Shown: positions 17,801 to 25,725 of the stretch, one piece after another
Numbering within the stretch: the first letter of the stretch is position 1
Layout of the letters: every line of letters begins with the position of its first letter
NCBI GenBank assembly: GCA_964528425.1
Contig: CAZGTD010000008.1
Location: 7,236 to 71,235, forward strand
Reading direction: 5' to 3'
From: UBA3263 sp964528425
Lineage (GTDB): Bacteria; Bacteroidota; Bacteroidia; Bacteroidales; Muribaculaceae
DNA: 64,000 bases
Notes under the pieces: generated by a model
What the model was told of the DNA's origin: nothing
Databases searched by the model: none
The model's input: only the letters and a program-made list of their open reading frames with translations
Position numbers and translations under genes: made by a program

Positions 17801-18417
17801 GAAGAGGGGATTGCATTTGAACCTACATGTTTTGCCTTATTTCCAACGCCTTGCGACTCAATAATGGCACTATTTTGTTTAAATTGAATGTAGTACCATG
17901 CAGGTTCGGCAGTTTCGTTTTCAACGAAATTCGGATCTGCAGGATAAACGAAGTTCAGCTTATTGTTTTTATCGCCGGTGTTCCATTCGCACAATGGCTT
18001 ACCGGCATCGGTGCCACCACACTGGTTCATAGCTTTATTATCTACACCTTTGCGGCAGATTTCCCAATTACCGTTCAAATCTTTCAGATGAAGTTCAATG
18101 GCATTAGCTTCATCAACCGCGATAAAACGGTTATTGGCCGAATTATAACCAACATAGCGTCCGGCGGCGCTTTTCATTTTAAAATTGGAAGCATCGCCTA
18201 TCAACAGCCAGCGACAGGCAGTATTGCCGGAAACATTCTCGACTGTGAGATTTTCATTGACGCCATTATCTTTCAGGCAATGGCCACCCGTTGTAAAGAC
18301 GACCTGGTTATAGGCCGGCTGCGCCGTGGTTGAGAAAACCGGAGGCACCGTTGCACTGGCACCGAAGGCCACGCATAGGCCCAGCGCACCAAGCAATGAT
18401 TTAATGTTGAATTTCAT
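14812..18417 (-). CDS. Secreted GH95 alpha-L-fucosidase (or alpha-L-galactosidase) with sorting-like tail
   Basis: A 1201-aa secreted protein with a signal peptide (residues 1-22, FGASA). Residues 25-320 are an N-terminal region with two repeats resembling beta-trefoil or ricin-like carbohydrate-binding modules. The GH95 part runs from about 330 to 1090. Its signatures include LPVGNGQLGA, WNADIHNNINLQMCYWPAEP, NEYSPEHG, HRHMSHL and QIDGNFG, with Asp997 in the last equivalent to the catalytic base of characterised GH95 enzymes. These invert alpha-1,2-fucosyl linkages of mucin and milk glycans, and some relatives act on alpha-L-galactosides. The last 70 residues end in AAYDLTGRLIA and VVLVKATK, resembling a sorting tail. 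It leads the minus-strand operon and has its own promoter at 18472-18503. Confidence 0.92.
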   Translation of the reverse strand: MKFNIKSLLGALGLCVAFGASATVPPVFSTTAQPAYNQVVFTTGGHCLKDNGVNENLTVENVSGNTACRWLLIGDASNFKMKSAAGRYVGYNSANNRFIAVDEANAIELHLKDLNGNWEICRKGVDNKAMNQCGGTDAGKPLCEWNTGDKNNKLNFVYPADPNFVENETAEPAWYYIQFKQNSAIIESQGVGNKAKHVGSNAIPSSNKIWKLVGNRNNFQIVNKLGEYLVVEGTGQQSRVYASATPYGPGYSLIQTTSNIHWPAHEIMLNDGTSRCFNLWQGADSPHKELGVYKPTNADERGNALIFKSLDDVPPAEFYYEGSTTYRPEHKLSLWYTRPGTSSTYTLNSYAQKWMDLGLPVGNGQLGATVLGGVLEEEISVNEKTLWTGTKEQKQSPYGCYQNFGLIKVRSLDEEGFGWDVENGVKNYWRNLDLTDATSNVGYENAAGTKFERHFLASYPDQVVAALFTASTPGAINVKFSEVPGMKADFINRPIEYGADGTISYGGKFETVSFAQYVKIVPVGGTMTADDSGITVKGADQIYIVIAAATDYDLNSPSFTSGTSQLNKKVQTIATTAATKGWDAVYSDHVTDYQALFNRVDFDLAGSVNDKPTDELINYYQDTTKDNINADDNNVRFLEQLYFHYGRYLHIGSSRGIDVPNNLQGIWSGFTVDRPYGGQIAPWNADIHNNINLQMCYWPAEPTNLSELHLPMLNYIISQATEHPLWQEFARDSGQTKGWTFYTESSIFGGTGNFMHNYTIANAWCCSHMFQHYDYTLDKEFLRHAFPAIWSCCEFWMERLVKGEDGTWEAPNEYSPEHGKSQNATAHAQQILVDLFTNTLKAIDVLGLDLCGLTAADRAKVQDYCDNLDNGLKTEVYNGEWANNYLNNGDLLLREWKFSNYTSGQNGHRHMSHLMALYPYTQIEPGHPMFEPAVNSMILRGDGATGWSMGWKINLWARAQDGDHARKILRNALCSTHRNGSGVYNNLFDSHSPFQIDGNFGACSGIAEMLLQSRNGGIYMLPALPSTWQKGEVNGLKAAGDVTYSATWKNGKVNSATLVANQGGDIKVGQSDILHLHVYLNGVEVDKPLVTINNVTGTKTVDFKDLKPGDTINFEYDEAYTNPNVNQESGVEAPEVKSAGVSVSNGRVIAPAAVSIAAYDLTGRLIAAVNGSEMQLPAAAGVVLVKATKASGAVETLKTVM

Positions 18418-18471
18418 GGATTGAAATTTTTTGTGATATTTGATGGTTAATTATTAGACAGAATTCGGTTG

Positions 18472-18503
18472 CAAATATACGAATAAAAGTTAAAACTCGC
18501 CAA
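18472..18503 (-). promoter_or_regulatory. Promoter of the GH95-GH2 operon
   Basis: On the minus strand, TTG (18503-18501), 21 bp, then TATATTTG (18479-18472) matches the Bacteroidetes consensus. The leader to the GH95 ATG is about 50 nt. It lies back to back with the promoter at 18528-18558. Confidence 0.65.
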
Positions 18504-18527
18504 TAATTCCGCAATTTTTTTTAATAA

Positions 18528-18558
18528 TTGGTCTGTTGAAAAAATTTTCGTAATTTTG
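18528..18558 (+). promoter_or_regulatory. Promoter of the coiled-coil/mgtC/antiporter operon
   Basis: TTG at 18528-18530, 20 bp, then TAATTTTG at 18551-18558. The ATG at 18567 comes only 8 nt after this box, so the transcript should be leaderless or nearly so. Confidence 0.7.
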
Positions 18559-18566
18559 CAGGACTT

Positions 18567-19481
18567 ATGGAAGATAATAACAAAAAGAATCTGGCGCCGA
18601 TAATTGCAGGCGCCGTTGTTGCCGCAATTATTGTGGGCGTGCTCGTTTGGCTTTTGTTGAGCCAGAAGCGTCAGTCAGATGAAGCGATGCTGAAAATCCA
18701 GGAGCTTGAGCTGGCCAACGAACAGCTGCAGCTAAGTAACGAATATGATGAACTGTCGGCCTCGTTCGTTCAACACGAAGGCCAGATGGTGCTTTTCAAC
18801 AACGACAGCATACGCGCTGAATATGAGGCCGCGAAAAACAAGGTTGAAGAGCTGCGCCAGGAACTCAAGAACCGCGACAAATTGTCGCAGGCGCGCATAG
18901 CCGAACTGCAAAAAGAAATCGCAACCCTAAAGGAAATCATGCGCCACTACGTTGAGCAAATCAACGAGCTGAACCAGCAGAATCAGGAACTGCGCGCAAA
19001 AAACGAAACCCTCGAACAAAACAACCGCCAGCTGAGCGACCGTGTGGCCGAAACAACGTCGAAAAACGAAGTGCTGACCCAGCGCATGGAGCTGGCCGAG
19101 AAGCTCAACGTTTCGAGCGTCAGCCTGCAGGCCCTCAACGGCAAAGGCAAGAACGAAAAGCACGTTAAGAAAGCCAAACAGCTGGCCGTTACGTTTACCA
19201 TTCCGCAAAACAATTCCACTCCCGTAGGGCGCAAAAGCATTTATCTGCGCATAACTACTCCCGAAGGGAACCTGCTCAAAGGCAACGGCCAGACTTTCAG
19301 CTTCGAAGGAACAACACTGGAGGCCACAGCCAAGAAAGACGTTGAATATGAAGGCAACGAAATTCCAGGAGTTGTTATTTACTGGAACAATAACGCCACC
19401 CTCACCCCGGGCAGCTATCGCGTTGAACTGTTTGCCGACAACTACCGTTTGGCATCGCGCAACTTCGACCTGTCGAAATGA
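18567..19481 (+). CDS. Single-pass membrane protein with long coiled coil, function unknown
   Basis: A 304-aa protein. A short Asn/Lys-rich N-terminus is followed by one transmembrane helix (about residues 10-30, IIAGAVVAAIIVGVLVWLLL), so the rest probably faces the periplasm or cytoplasm as one domain. Residues 36-190 form a strong heptad-rich coiled coil (MLKIQELELANEQL, VEELRQELKNRD and following). Residues 200-304 look like a small beta-sandwich (LAVTFTIPQNN, KSIYLRITTPEG, GVVIYWNNNATL, GSYRVELFAD). I do not recognise a named family; similar proteins are, I believe, conserved in Bacteroidales. Its stop overlaps the MgtC start by four bases, so the two products may act together. Confidence 0.8.
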   Translation: MEDNNKKNLAPIIAGAVVAAIIVGVLVWLLLSQKRQSDEAMLKIQELELANEQLQLSNEYDELSASFVQHEGQMVLFNNDSIRAEYEAAKNKVEELRQELKNRDKLSQARIAELQKEIATLKEIMRHYVEQINELNQQNQELRAKNETLEQNNRQLSDRVAETTSKNEVLTQRMELAEKLNVSSVSLQALNGKGKNEKHVKKAKQLAVTFTIPQNNSTPVGRKSIYLRITTPEGNLLKGNGQTFSFEGTTLEATAKKDVEYEGNEIPGVVIYWNNNATLTPGSYRVELFADNYRLASRNFDLSK

Positions 19482-20191
19482 TTGAAGAACTCTGGAGCCA
19501 GCTGACGGCACCCAACGTAACCACCGCCCAAGCTCTGTTTAAGCTCTGCGTGGCAATGATACTCGGGGCAAGCATAGGCTACGAACGCAAGCGAAAAGGC
19601 CAGCCGGCGGGATTGCGCACGTTTTCACTCATAGCCATGGGTGCGTGTCTGGCAATGCTGGTGAGCATATATGTTTGTCAGGAATACGTAGGGCTGAAAA
19701 ACGGCGATCCGGGGCGAATTGCCGCCCAGGTAATCTCCGGCATAGGTTTTTTGGGCGCAGGTGCCATTATCCAGGCCAAGGGCTCAGTGCGCGGCCTAAC
19801 GACGGCCGCAGGAATCTGGATGTCGTCGATAATCGGTCTGGCCGTCGGCGTCGGGCTTTATGTACTGTCGATTTTCGCCACCCTGCTGATTCTGTTTATT
19901 CTCGTTCAGCTCGAAGACATTGAAAAACGCCTTGAAATGGGTGCCGAAAGCCGGATAATCAGAATGAAAGTCGGCGGCATTATTACCGAACTGCAACCCT
20001 ACAAGGATATTCTTAAACGCCACGGCGGCTCGCTGGTCAACACCTATGTTGACTACGACTACTCCGCGCGCACTACAAGGCTGAATCTCGTTGTGTTGCT
20101 GCGCGAACACACTGACTACGTTCTTCTTTTCCGCGAACTCTCAACCCCTTACCCAACAGAAACCATAGCCATAGCCAATCAACTCGCATAA
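19478..20191 (+). CDS. MgtC/SapB family membrane protein
   Basis: A 237-aa protein with four to five N-terminal transmembrane helices (about residues 20-145) containing the MgtC/SapB hallmark GASIGYERKRKGQPAGLRTFSL and, further on, QVISGIGFLGAGAI and RGLTTAAGIW. The soluble C-terminal part (about 155-237) resembles an ACT-like domain. Family members affect magnesium homeostasis, F-ATPase activity or intramacrophage survival; the role in gut commensals is unknown. The ATG overlaps the coiled-coil stop, and the antiporter begins 3 bp later. Confidence 0.88.
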   Translation: MIEELWSQLTAPNVTTAQALFKLCVAMILGASIGYERKRKGQPAGLRTFSLIAMGACLAMLVSIYVCQEYVGLKNGDPGRIAAQVISGIGFLGAGAIIQAKGSVRGLTTAAGIWMSSIIGLAVGVGLYVLSIFATLLILFILVQLEDIEKRLEMGAESRIIRMKVGGIITELQPYKDILKRHGGSLVNTYVDYDYSARTTRLNLVVLLREHTDYVLLFRELSTPYPTETIAIANQLA

Positions 20192-20194
20192 TCT

Positions 20195-22408
20195 ATGATT
20201 GAATCGCTGATTTCCGACCTTGCCTATATAATGCTGCTTGCGGCAGCAGTAACGCTGCTGTTCAAGTGGATTAAGCAGCCCGTTGTTCTGGGCTACATTG
20301 TGGCCGGCTTTCTTGCCAGTCCGAACTTCGAGCCGTTACCCTCGCTGACAACCGCCGAAAACATCGATTTCTGGGCCGAACTCGGCATAGTTATTCTGCT
20401 CTTTACCCTCGGACTGGAGTTCAGCTTCAAGAAATTGATGAGCTGCGGTGCATCGGCAATCATTACCGCCATGGTGGTGATTTTCGGAATGATGTGTACG
20501 GGCTTTTCAATCGGCCACCTGCTGGGATTCAGCAACATCAACAGCATTTTCCTCGGCGGCATGATTTCCATGCAGTCTACAACCATTATTATTAAGGCGT
20601 TGGGCGACCTGGGGCTGAAACATAAAAAATTCGCTTCGCAGGTTCTCGGGGTGCTGATTGTTGAAGACCTGTTTGCGGTGTTGCTGATGGTTGTATTGTC
20701 GTCAATAGCCGTTAACAAAACGGTTGAGGGGGGCGAACTGCTGCTGAGCATGGCCAAACTGGTGTTCTTCCTGGTAATCTGGTTTCTGGTGGGAACATAC
20801 TTGCTCCCGACGCTGCTCAACAAAGTGCGCCGCTTTCTCAACGACGAAACCCTGCTGGTGCTCAGCATCGGTCTCTGCCTGGGCATGGCAGTTTTTTCAG
20901 TGTCGTGCGGCTTCTCGCTGGCCCTCGGGGCCTTCGTAATGGGGTCGATTCTCGCCGGCACCAGCTATGCCGAACGCATCGAACACGTTGTCAGCCCGGT
21001 CAAGAACCTTTTTGGCGCAGTATTTTTCATATCCGTCGGCATGATGGTCAACCCCGCGGTTATAGTTGAGTATTGGCGTCCGATTCTGCTGCTGTCGGCA
21101 GTGGTTATTTGCGGTGGGCTGCTCTTCGGCACCGGCGGCATGCTCCTTACCGGTCAATCGCTCAAAGTTGCCATTCAAAGCGGCTTCACCTTAACGCAAA
21201 TCGGCGAATTCTCGTTTATCATCGCAACCCTTGGCACATCGTTGGGTGTGCTCGATTCGTCGATGTATCCGATAATCGTTGCCGTATCGGTCATTACCAC
21301 TTTCACGACTCCTTATTTCATAAGAATGGCCGACCCTGCCTACAAGCTGGTTGCCAACCACCTGCCCGAAAGATGGAAATTCCTTATCGAACGATACTCG
21401 AAAAACAATACCGAATCGGCAAGCGAAACGCGCCGCGTCTGGCAAGCGATCCTTAAACGCTATGCCTGGCGTATGTTGCTCTACGGCATCGTTTTGATTG
21501 CTATAGTTTTGATTGGCAACCTCTATCTGCGGCCGCTGGTGTGCGAATTGATTCCGGGATTCTGGGGGCGCGTGACCAGTTGCGTCATCACTGTTGCGGT
21601 TATGGCTCCGTTTCTTCTCGGGCTCACTTATCACTCGTCGCGCCGGTCGGAGCGCCAGTTGCTCGTCAGCAACAGCTCCCGCGCCCACGCTCCGCTGGTT
21701 GCAATGACCGTTGTAAGGCTAACGATATGTGCCAGCTTCGTAATCTACGTTATTGGCAGCTACTTCGGATTTTCGGCGGGCATCATTTTAGGGATTTCGC
21801 TGTTCGCTCTCGGTTTCATCTTCGTTTCGCGGCGCGTGCGCCATCGGCTTGCACGCATTGAATCGCGATTTCTCGATAATCTCAACGAACGCGAACTGCG
21901 TCGCTCGGGCCAGAAAAACACTTTGGTATCCGACATGCACCTTGCCTACGGCTCGGTCGGCTATGACTTTCCCTATGTAGGCGACCGGCTTTCAATCAGC
22001 AACGTCGGCCGCAAATATCACATCAACATAGCATCGATTCAACGCGGCGGCGAAATAATTCCGGTGCCGGGCGGCGACGAGCGCCTGTTTCCCGGCGACG
22101 TTGTAGGCGTTATCGGCACCGAAGAAAATATTTCAGCCTTCATGAACCAGCTTGAACTTGGCAGCGAGGCTTCGGAATCTACTTCGGGCAAGGAAGACGT
22201 TAAGTTCACCTCTATAACATTATCGCCATCGTCGCCTCTGGCAGGTAAAACCCTTGAGGAAGCCGACCTGCGCAACCGCAACCACGTTCTCGTAGTGGCC
22301 TTGGAGCGCGACGGCGCGTTCATTCCGCTGCGCCCGGGCGAAGCTTTCCGCGAGGCCGACACCGTTTGGCTCGTAGCCCAGCCGAGTGCCGCCGAACAGC
22401 TTGTTTGA
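20195..22408 (+). CDS. CPA2-type cation:proton antiporter with two TrkA-C domains
   Basis: A 737-aa inner-membrane protein. Residues 1-395 are the Na+/H+ exchanger domain with about 12 helices, including the ELGIVILLFTLGLEFSFKKL segment and GVLIVEDLFAVLLMV, which matches the ion-binding region of KefB-like carriers. Two to four further helices lie at about 420-560. Two TrkA-C domains follow at about 590-655 (SISNVGRKYHINIASIQRG) and 670-737 (AGKTLEEADLRNRNHVLVV), as in ligand-gated K+ or Na+ antiporters. No TrkA-N (NAD-binding) domain is visible. It closes the operon with the coiled-coil and MgtC-like proteins, pointing to a joint role in ion balance. Confidence 0.9.
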   Translation: MIESLISDLAYIMLLAAAVTLLFKWIKQPVVLGYIVAGFLASPNFEPLPSLTTAENIDFWAELGIVILLFTLGLEFSFKKLMSCGASAIITAMVVIFGMMCTGFSIGHLLGFSNINSIFLGGMISMQSTTIIIKALGDLGLKHKKFASQVLGVLIVEDLFAVLLMVVLSSIAVNKTVEGGELLLSMAKLVFFLVIWFLVGTYLLPTLLNKVRRFLNDETLLVLSIGLCLGMAVFSVSCGFSLALGAFVMGSILAGTSYAERIEHVVSPVKNLFGAVFFISVGMMVNPAVIVEYWRPILLLSAVVICGGLLFGTGGMLLTGQSLKVAIQSGFTLTQIGEFSFIIATLGTSLGVLDSSMYPIIVAVSVITTFTTPYFIRMADPAYKLVANHLPERWKFLIERYSKNNTESASETRRVWQAILKRYAWRMLLYGIVLIAIVLIGNLYLRPLVCELIPGFWGRVTSCVITVAVMAPFLLGLTYHSSRRSERQLLVSNSSRAHAPLVAMTVVRLTICASFVIYVIGSYFGFSAGIILGISLFALGFIFVSRRVRHRLARIESRFLDNLNERELRRSGQKNTLVSDMHLAYGSVGYDFPYVGDRLSISNVGRKYHINIASIQRGGEIIPVPGGDERLFPGDVVGVIGTEENISAFMNQLELGSEASESTSGKEDVKFTSITLSPSSPLAGKTLEEADLRNRNHVLVVALERDGAFIPLRPGEAFREADTVWLVAQPSAAEQLV

Positions 22409-22411
22409 TAT

Positions 22412-22443
22412 TTTGCTATTTCGCATTTTTTTATTTAACTTTG
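22412..22443 (+). promoter_or_regulatory. Promoter of the GH20-mtaB-GT2 operon
   Basis: TTTG at 22412-22415, 20 bp, TAACTTTG at 22436-22443, in the 61-bp gap after the antiporter. Predicted leader is about 20 nt. Confidence 0.75.
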
Positions 22444-22469
22444 CCAAAAATAAACTTTAAATCTCAATC

Positions 22470-24443
22470 ATGAATATCAAAAAGACTTTGCTGACTACCT
22501 TGGTGATTGCCGGTTCAGCTTTGGCCTATGCAGCCAACCCCAAGCCTTTTACCGTTCCCGAGGTTAGCTCCTGGAAGGGCGGTAAGGGCTCGTTTGTTCC
22601 AACCGAAAAAACCCGCATTGTTGCTGACCCCAAGAGCCCCGAAGCCCTTGAAATCGCCCGCCAGCTGGGCCAGGACTACACCACCCTGACCGACACCAAT
22701 CTGCCCGTAGTTGCCGAAAAAGCAAAAAAAGGCGACATTGCCCTGCAGATTAAGCCTGCAAAAAACGCCGGCCACGAGTCTTACACAATCAACGTCACCC
22801 CATCGGGCGTAACCCTTTCGGCCCCCACTGCCGAAGGCCTTTATTGGGCAACCCGCACCCTGCTGCAGATGACTGAAAACTCCGCCAACGGTCTGGAACT
22901 GCCCGTGGGCTCCATTGCCGATGCCCCGCAATATGCCCTGCGCGGCTTTATGCTCGACACCGGCCGCAAATTCATGCCGCTCGACTATATATATGCTCTT
23001 ATCAACGCAATGAGCTACTATAAGATGAACACCCTTCATCTCCACCTCAACGACAACGGCTTCCCCTATTATTTCGACAATGACTGGTCGAAAACCCAGG
23101 CTGCCTTCCGCATGGAGTCAGACAAGTTCCCCGGCCTCACCGCCCGCGACGGCTCCTATACCAAGCAGGAGTTCCGCGACCTGATTAAATATGCCAAATC
23201 CAAAGGCATTGAAATCATTCCGGAATTTGACTTCCCCGCCCACTCGCTGGCCTTTACGCAATATATTCCGGAAATCGGAAGCACCGGCCGCAACGGGTTT
23301 GACCACCTTGACATCACCAAGCCGCAAACCTACGAATTTCTCGACACTCTGATTGCCGAATATATCGGCGGTGACGACCCGGTGTTCTCCGGCCCGATTT
23401 TCCACATCGGCACCGACGAATATCAGGGCGACTCGCTGACCATGGAGCAGTTCCGCGCCTTCACCGACCGTTATATCAAATACACCGAGCAGTTTGGCAA
23501 GAAACCGGCCATCTGGGGTTCGCTGACTCACGCCAAAGGCCAGACACCGGTTCAGGTCGACAACGTTCTGATGTATCTTTGGAGCAACGGCTACGCTAAT
23601 CCCCGCGACATGATTGACCTTGGCTACGAACTGGTTTCGATTCCCGACGGCTGGGTCTACATAGTGCCTCAGGCCGGTTATTACTATAACTACCTCAACA
23701 CCAAGAACCTCTACGAAAACTGGACCCCCGCAACCATCGGCAAGGTTAAATTCAGTGCCGATACCGCCAAACAGAGCATCCGCGGCGGCATGTTTGCCGT
23801 TTGGAACGATCACCCCAACAACGGCCTGACCGTTAAAGACGTGGCCCACCGCGTACAGGCCGCCCTCCCCACCATGGCCGCCAAGACCTGGAGTGCCGAC
23901 GGAGTAACGGTTCCCTACGACGAGTTTATTGAACGTTCGTCGAAAATGATTGAAGCCCCCGGAACCAACTATCTGGCCCGCCGCGGCACTCCCGGCGTGG
24001 TTGAAGAAGTTCTGGCTATTGACGCTGTAACCCCCGGTATGACCCTGCCCATGGACGAAATCGGCTATGACTACACCGTTGAATTCACCATTGACGGCGC
24101 CGACGAAGCCAAAGGCACCAAACTGTTTGAAAGCCCCAACGCAACTTTCTGGATTTCCGACCCCGTTGAGGGCAAAATCGGTTTCTCGCGCGAAGCGGAC
24201 CTCAACACCTTCCGCTACGATGTTCGCCCCGGCGAAAAAATCGACGTAAAAATCACCGGCAACAATCAGGGAACAAAATTCTATGTTAACGGCAAGCTCA
24301 TCGACGACCTTAATGTTCGCTGGCTGTCATACGACATGAAGAAAAAAATGGCCCAGGTCCGCACCCTCGTGTTCCCCCTGGCCAAGGCCGGACAGTTCAA
24401 CTCTAAAGTAACAAACCTGAAAGTCACCAACGCTATCAAATAA
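22470..24443 (+). CDS. Secreted GH20 beta-N-acetylhexosaminidase
   Basis: A 657-aa protein with a signal peptide (MNIKKTLLTTLVIAGSALAYA). Residues 30-145 form the GH20b N-terminal domain and residues 150-480 the catalytic barrel (RGFMLDTGRKFMPL, NTLHLHLNDN). The catalytic Asp-Glu pair that performs substrate-assisted hydrolysis is D316-E317 in HIGTDEYQG. A beta-rich C-terminal domain (about 510-657) resembles a LamG or concanavalin-like module (inference). It would release GlcNAc or GalNAc from host glycans and complements the GH95 and GH2 enzymes encoded divergently. It starts the operon that continues with mtaB after a single base. Confidence 0.94.
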   Translation: MNIKKTLLTTLVIAGSALAYAANPKPFTVPEVSSWKGGKGSFVPTEKTRIVADPKSPEALEIARQLGQDYTTLTDTNLPVVAEKAKKGDIALQIKPAKNAGHESYTINVTPSGVTLSAPTAEGLYWATRTLLQMTENSANGLELPVGSIADAPQYALRGFMLDTGRKFMPLDYIYALINAMSYYKMNTLHLHLNDNGFPYYFDNDWSKTQAAFRMESDKFPGLTARDGSYTKQEFRDLIKYAKSKGIEIIPEFDFPAHSLAFTQYIPEIGSTGRNGFDHLDITKPQTYEFLDTLIAEYIGGDDPVFSGPIFHIGTDEYQGDSLTMEQFRAFTDRYIKYTEQFGKKPAIWGSLTHAKGQTPVQVDNVLMYLWSNGYANPRDMIDLGYELVSIPDGWVYIVPQAGYYYNYLNTKNLYENWTPATIGKVKFSADTAKQSIRGGMFAVWNDHPNNGLTVKDVAHRVQAALPTMAAKTWSADGVTVPYDEFIERSSKMIEAPGTNYLARRGTPGVVEEVLAIDAVTPGMTLPMDEIGYDYTVEFTIDGADEAKGTKLFESPNATFWISDPVEGKIGFSREADLNTFRYDVRPGEKIDVKITGNNQGTKFYVNGKLIDDLNVRWLSYDMKKKMAQVRTLVFPLAKAGQFNSKVTNLKVTNAIK

Positions 24444-24444
24444 T

Positions 24445-25725
24445 TTGAAAGCCCATTACTCTACTCTCGGCTGCAAGTTAAACTTTGCCGAGACCGGCAC
24501 CATCGCGGCAGCCCTGGCTGACCGCGGTGTTGCGCGTATAAACCCCGGCGAAACGCCCGACTTCTGCATAGTCAATACCTGCTCGGTAACCGCCGAAGCC
24601 GACCGCAAATGCCGCCGGCTGATCCGCTCGCTCCATACCCGCTACCCCGGAGCACGCATTATAGTTACCGGCTGCTACGCTCAGTTGAAGCCGGTTGAGG
24701 TTGCCTCATTGCCCGGAGTGGATATGGTTGTCGGCATCAACGATAAGCTACGCATTGCCGACTATGTCAGCGGCGCGAAGCCTGAACCGGTAGAACCTTC
24801 CAAAAACCTGCGCGAGTTCATGCCCTCATGCTCCCGCGGCGACCGCACCCGCTACTTCCTTAAGGTGCAGGACGGCTGCAACTACTGGTGTTCATACTGC
24901 ACTATTCCCGCGGCCAGGGGCCGTTCACGCTCCGGCTCAATCGACTCGCTTGTTGCCCAGGCGCAACAGGTAGCGGCCGAAGGTGGCAAAGAGATAGTTC
25001 TTACCGGCGTCAATATCGGAGACTTCGGTAATGGCACAGATAAAAAATTCATTGACCTATGCCGCGCGCTCGATGAAGTGGAAGGCATTGAACGCTACCG
25101 CATCAGCTCTATCGAGCCCGACCTGCTCACCGACGATATTATCGATTTCGTTGCCGGCAGCCATCGGTTTATGCCCCACTTCCACATTCCACTGCAATGC
25201 GGCTCCGACGAGGTGTTGCGCCTAATGCGCCGGCATTATCTCAGCGACCTGTTTGCCGACAAAGTCAACAAAATCCGCACGGCAATGCCCCACGCATTCA
25301 TCGGCGTTGACCTCATTGTCGGCGCTCGCGGCGAAACCGAACAGCTTTTTGAAGTGAGCCGCAGCTTCGTGGAATCGCTGCCGATTTCGCGGCTCCATGT
25401 GTTCCCCTACTCCGAGCGGCCCGGAACCCGTGCTCTGACCGACATTGACCACGTTGTCAGCCAGGAAGAGAAACACCGGCGCATGCAGATTATGACCGAG
25501 GTTTCCACCTCGAAACAGCGGTCATTCTCAGAGCCGTTTGCCGGCACCGTACGAAAGGCACTGATTGAGCACGTCAGCCACGGCAAGACGGGCGGATTCA
25601 CCGATAATTACCTGCGCATAGAGCTGGCGCAGCCACGGCCCGACCTGGCAAACCGAGTGGTCAACGTGCGCCTGGACTCACTGAGTCCTGACGCCGACAA
25701 ATTCCTTGCAACTGTTATTGAATGA
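24445..25725 (+). CDS. mtaB: tRNA (N6-threonylcarbamoyladenosine(37)-C2)-methylthiotransferase MtaB
   Basis: Radical-SAM enzyme that methylthiolates t6A37 of tRNAs reading ANN codons. The 426-aa protein has the N-terminal UPF0004 domain, whose three cysteines (LGCKLN, NTCSVT, GCYAQ) hold the auxiliary cluster, the radical-SAM CxxxCxxC motif in DGCNYWCSYC, and a C-terminal TRAM-like domain. TTG at 24445 is the start, 1 bp after the GH20 TAA, because KAHYSTLGCKLNF is the conserved N-terminus and no ATG is nearer. Its TGA overlaps the GT2 ATG. Confidence 0.93.
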   Translation: MKAHYSTLGCKLNFAETGTIAAALADRGVARINPGETPDFCIVNTCSVTAEADRKCRRLIRSLHTRYPGARIIVTGCYAQLKPVEVASLPGVDMVVGINDKLRIADYVSGAKPEPVEPSKNLREFMPSCSRGDRTRYFLKVQDGCNYWCSYCTIPAARGRSRSGSIDSLVAQAQQVAAEGGKEIVLTGVNIGDFGNGTDKKFIDLCRALDEVEGIERYRISSIEPDLLTDDIIDFVAGSHRFMPHFHIPLQCGSDEVLRLMRRHYLSDLFADKVNKIRTAMPHAFIGVDLIVGARGETEQLFEVSRSFVESLPISRLHVFPYSERPGTRALTDIDHVVSQEEKHRRMQIMTEVSTSKQRSFSEPFAGTVRKALIEHVSHGKTGGFTDNYLRIELAQPRPDLANRVVNVRLDSLSPDADKFLATVIE

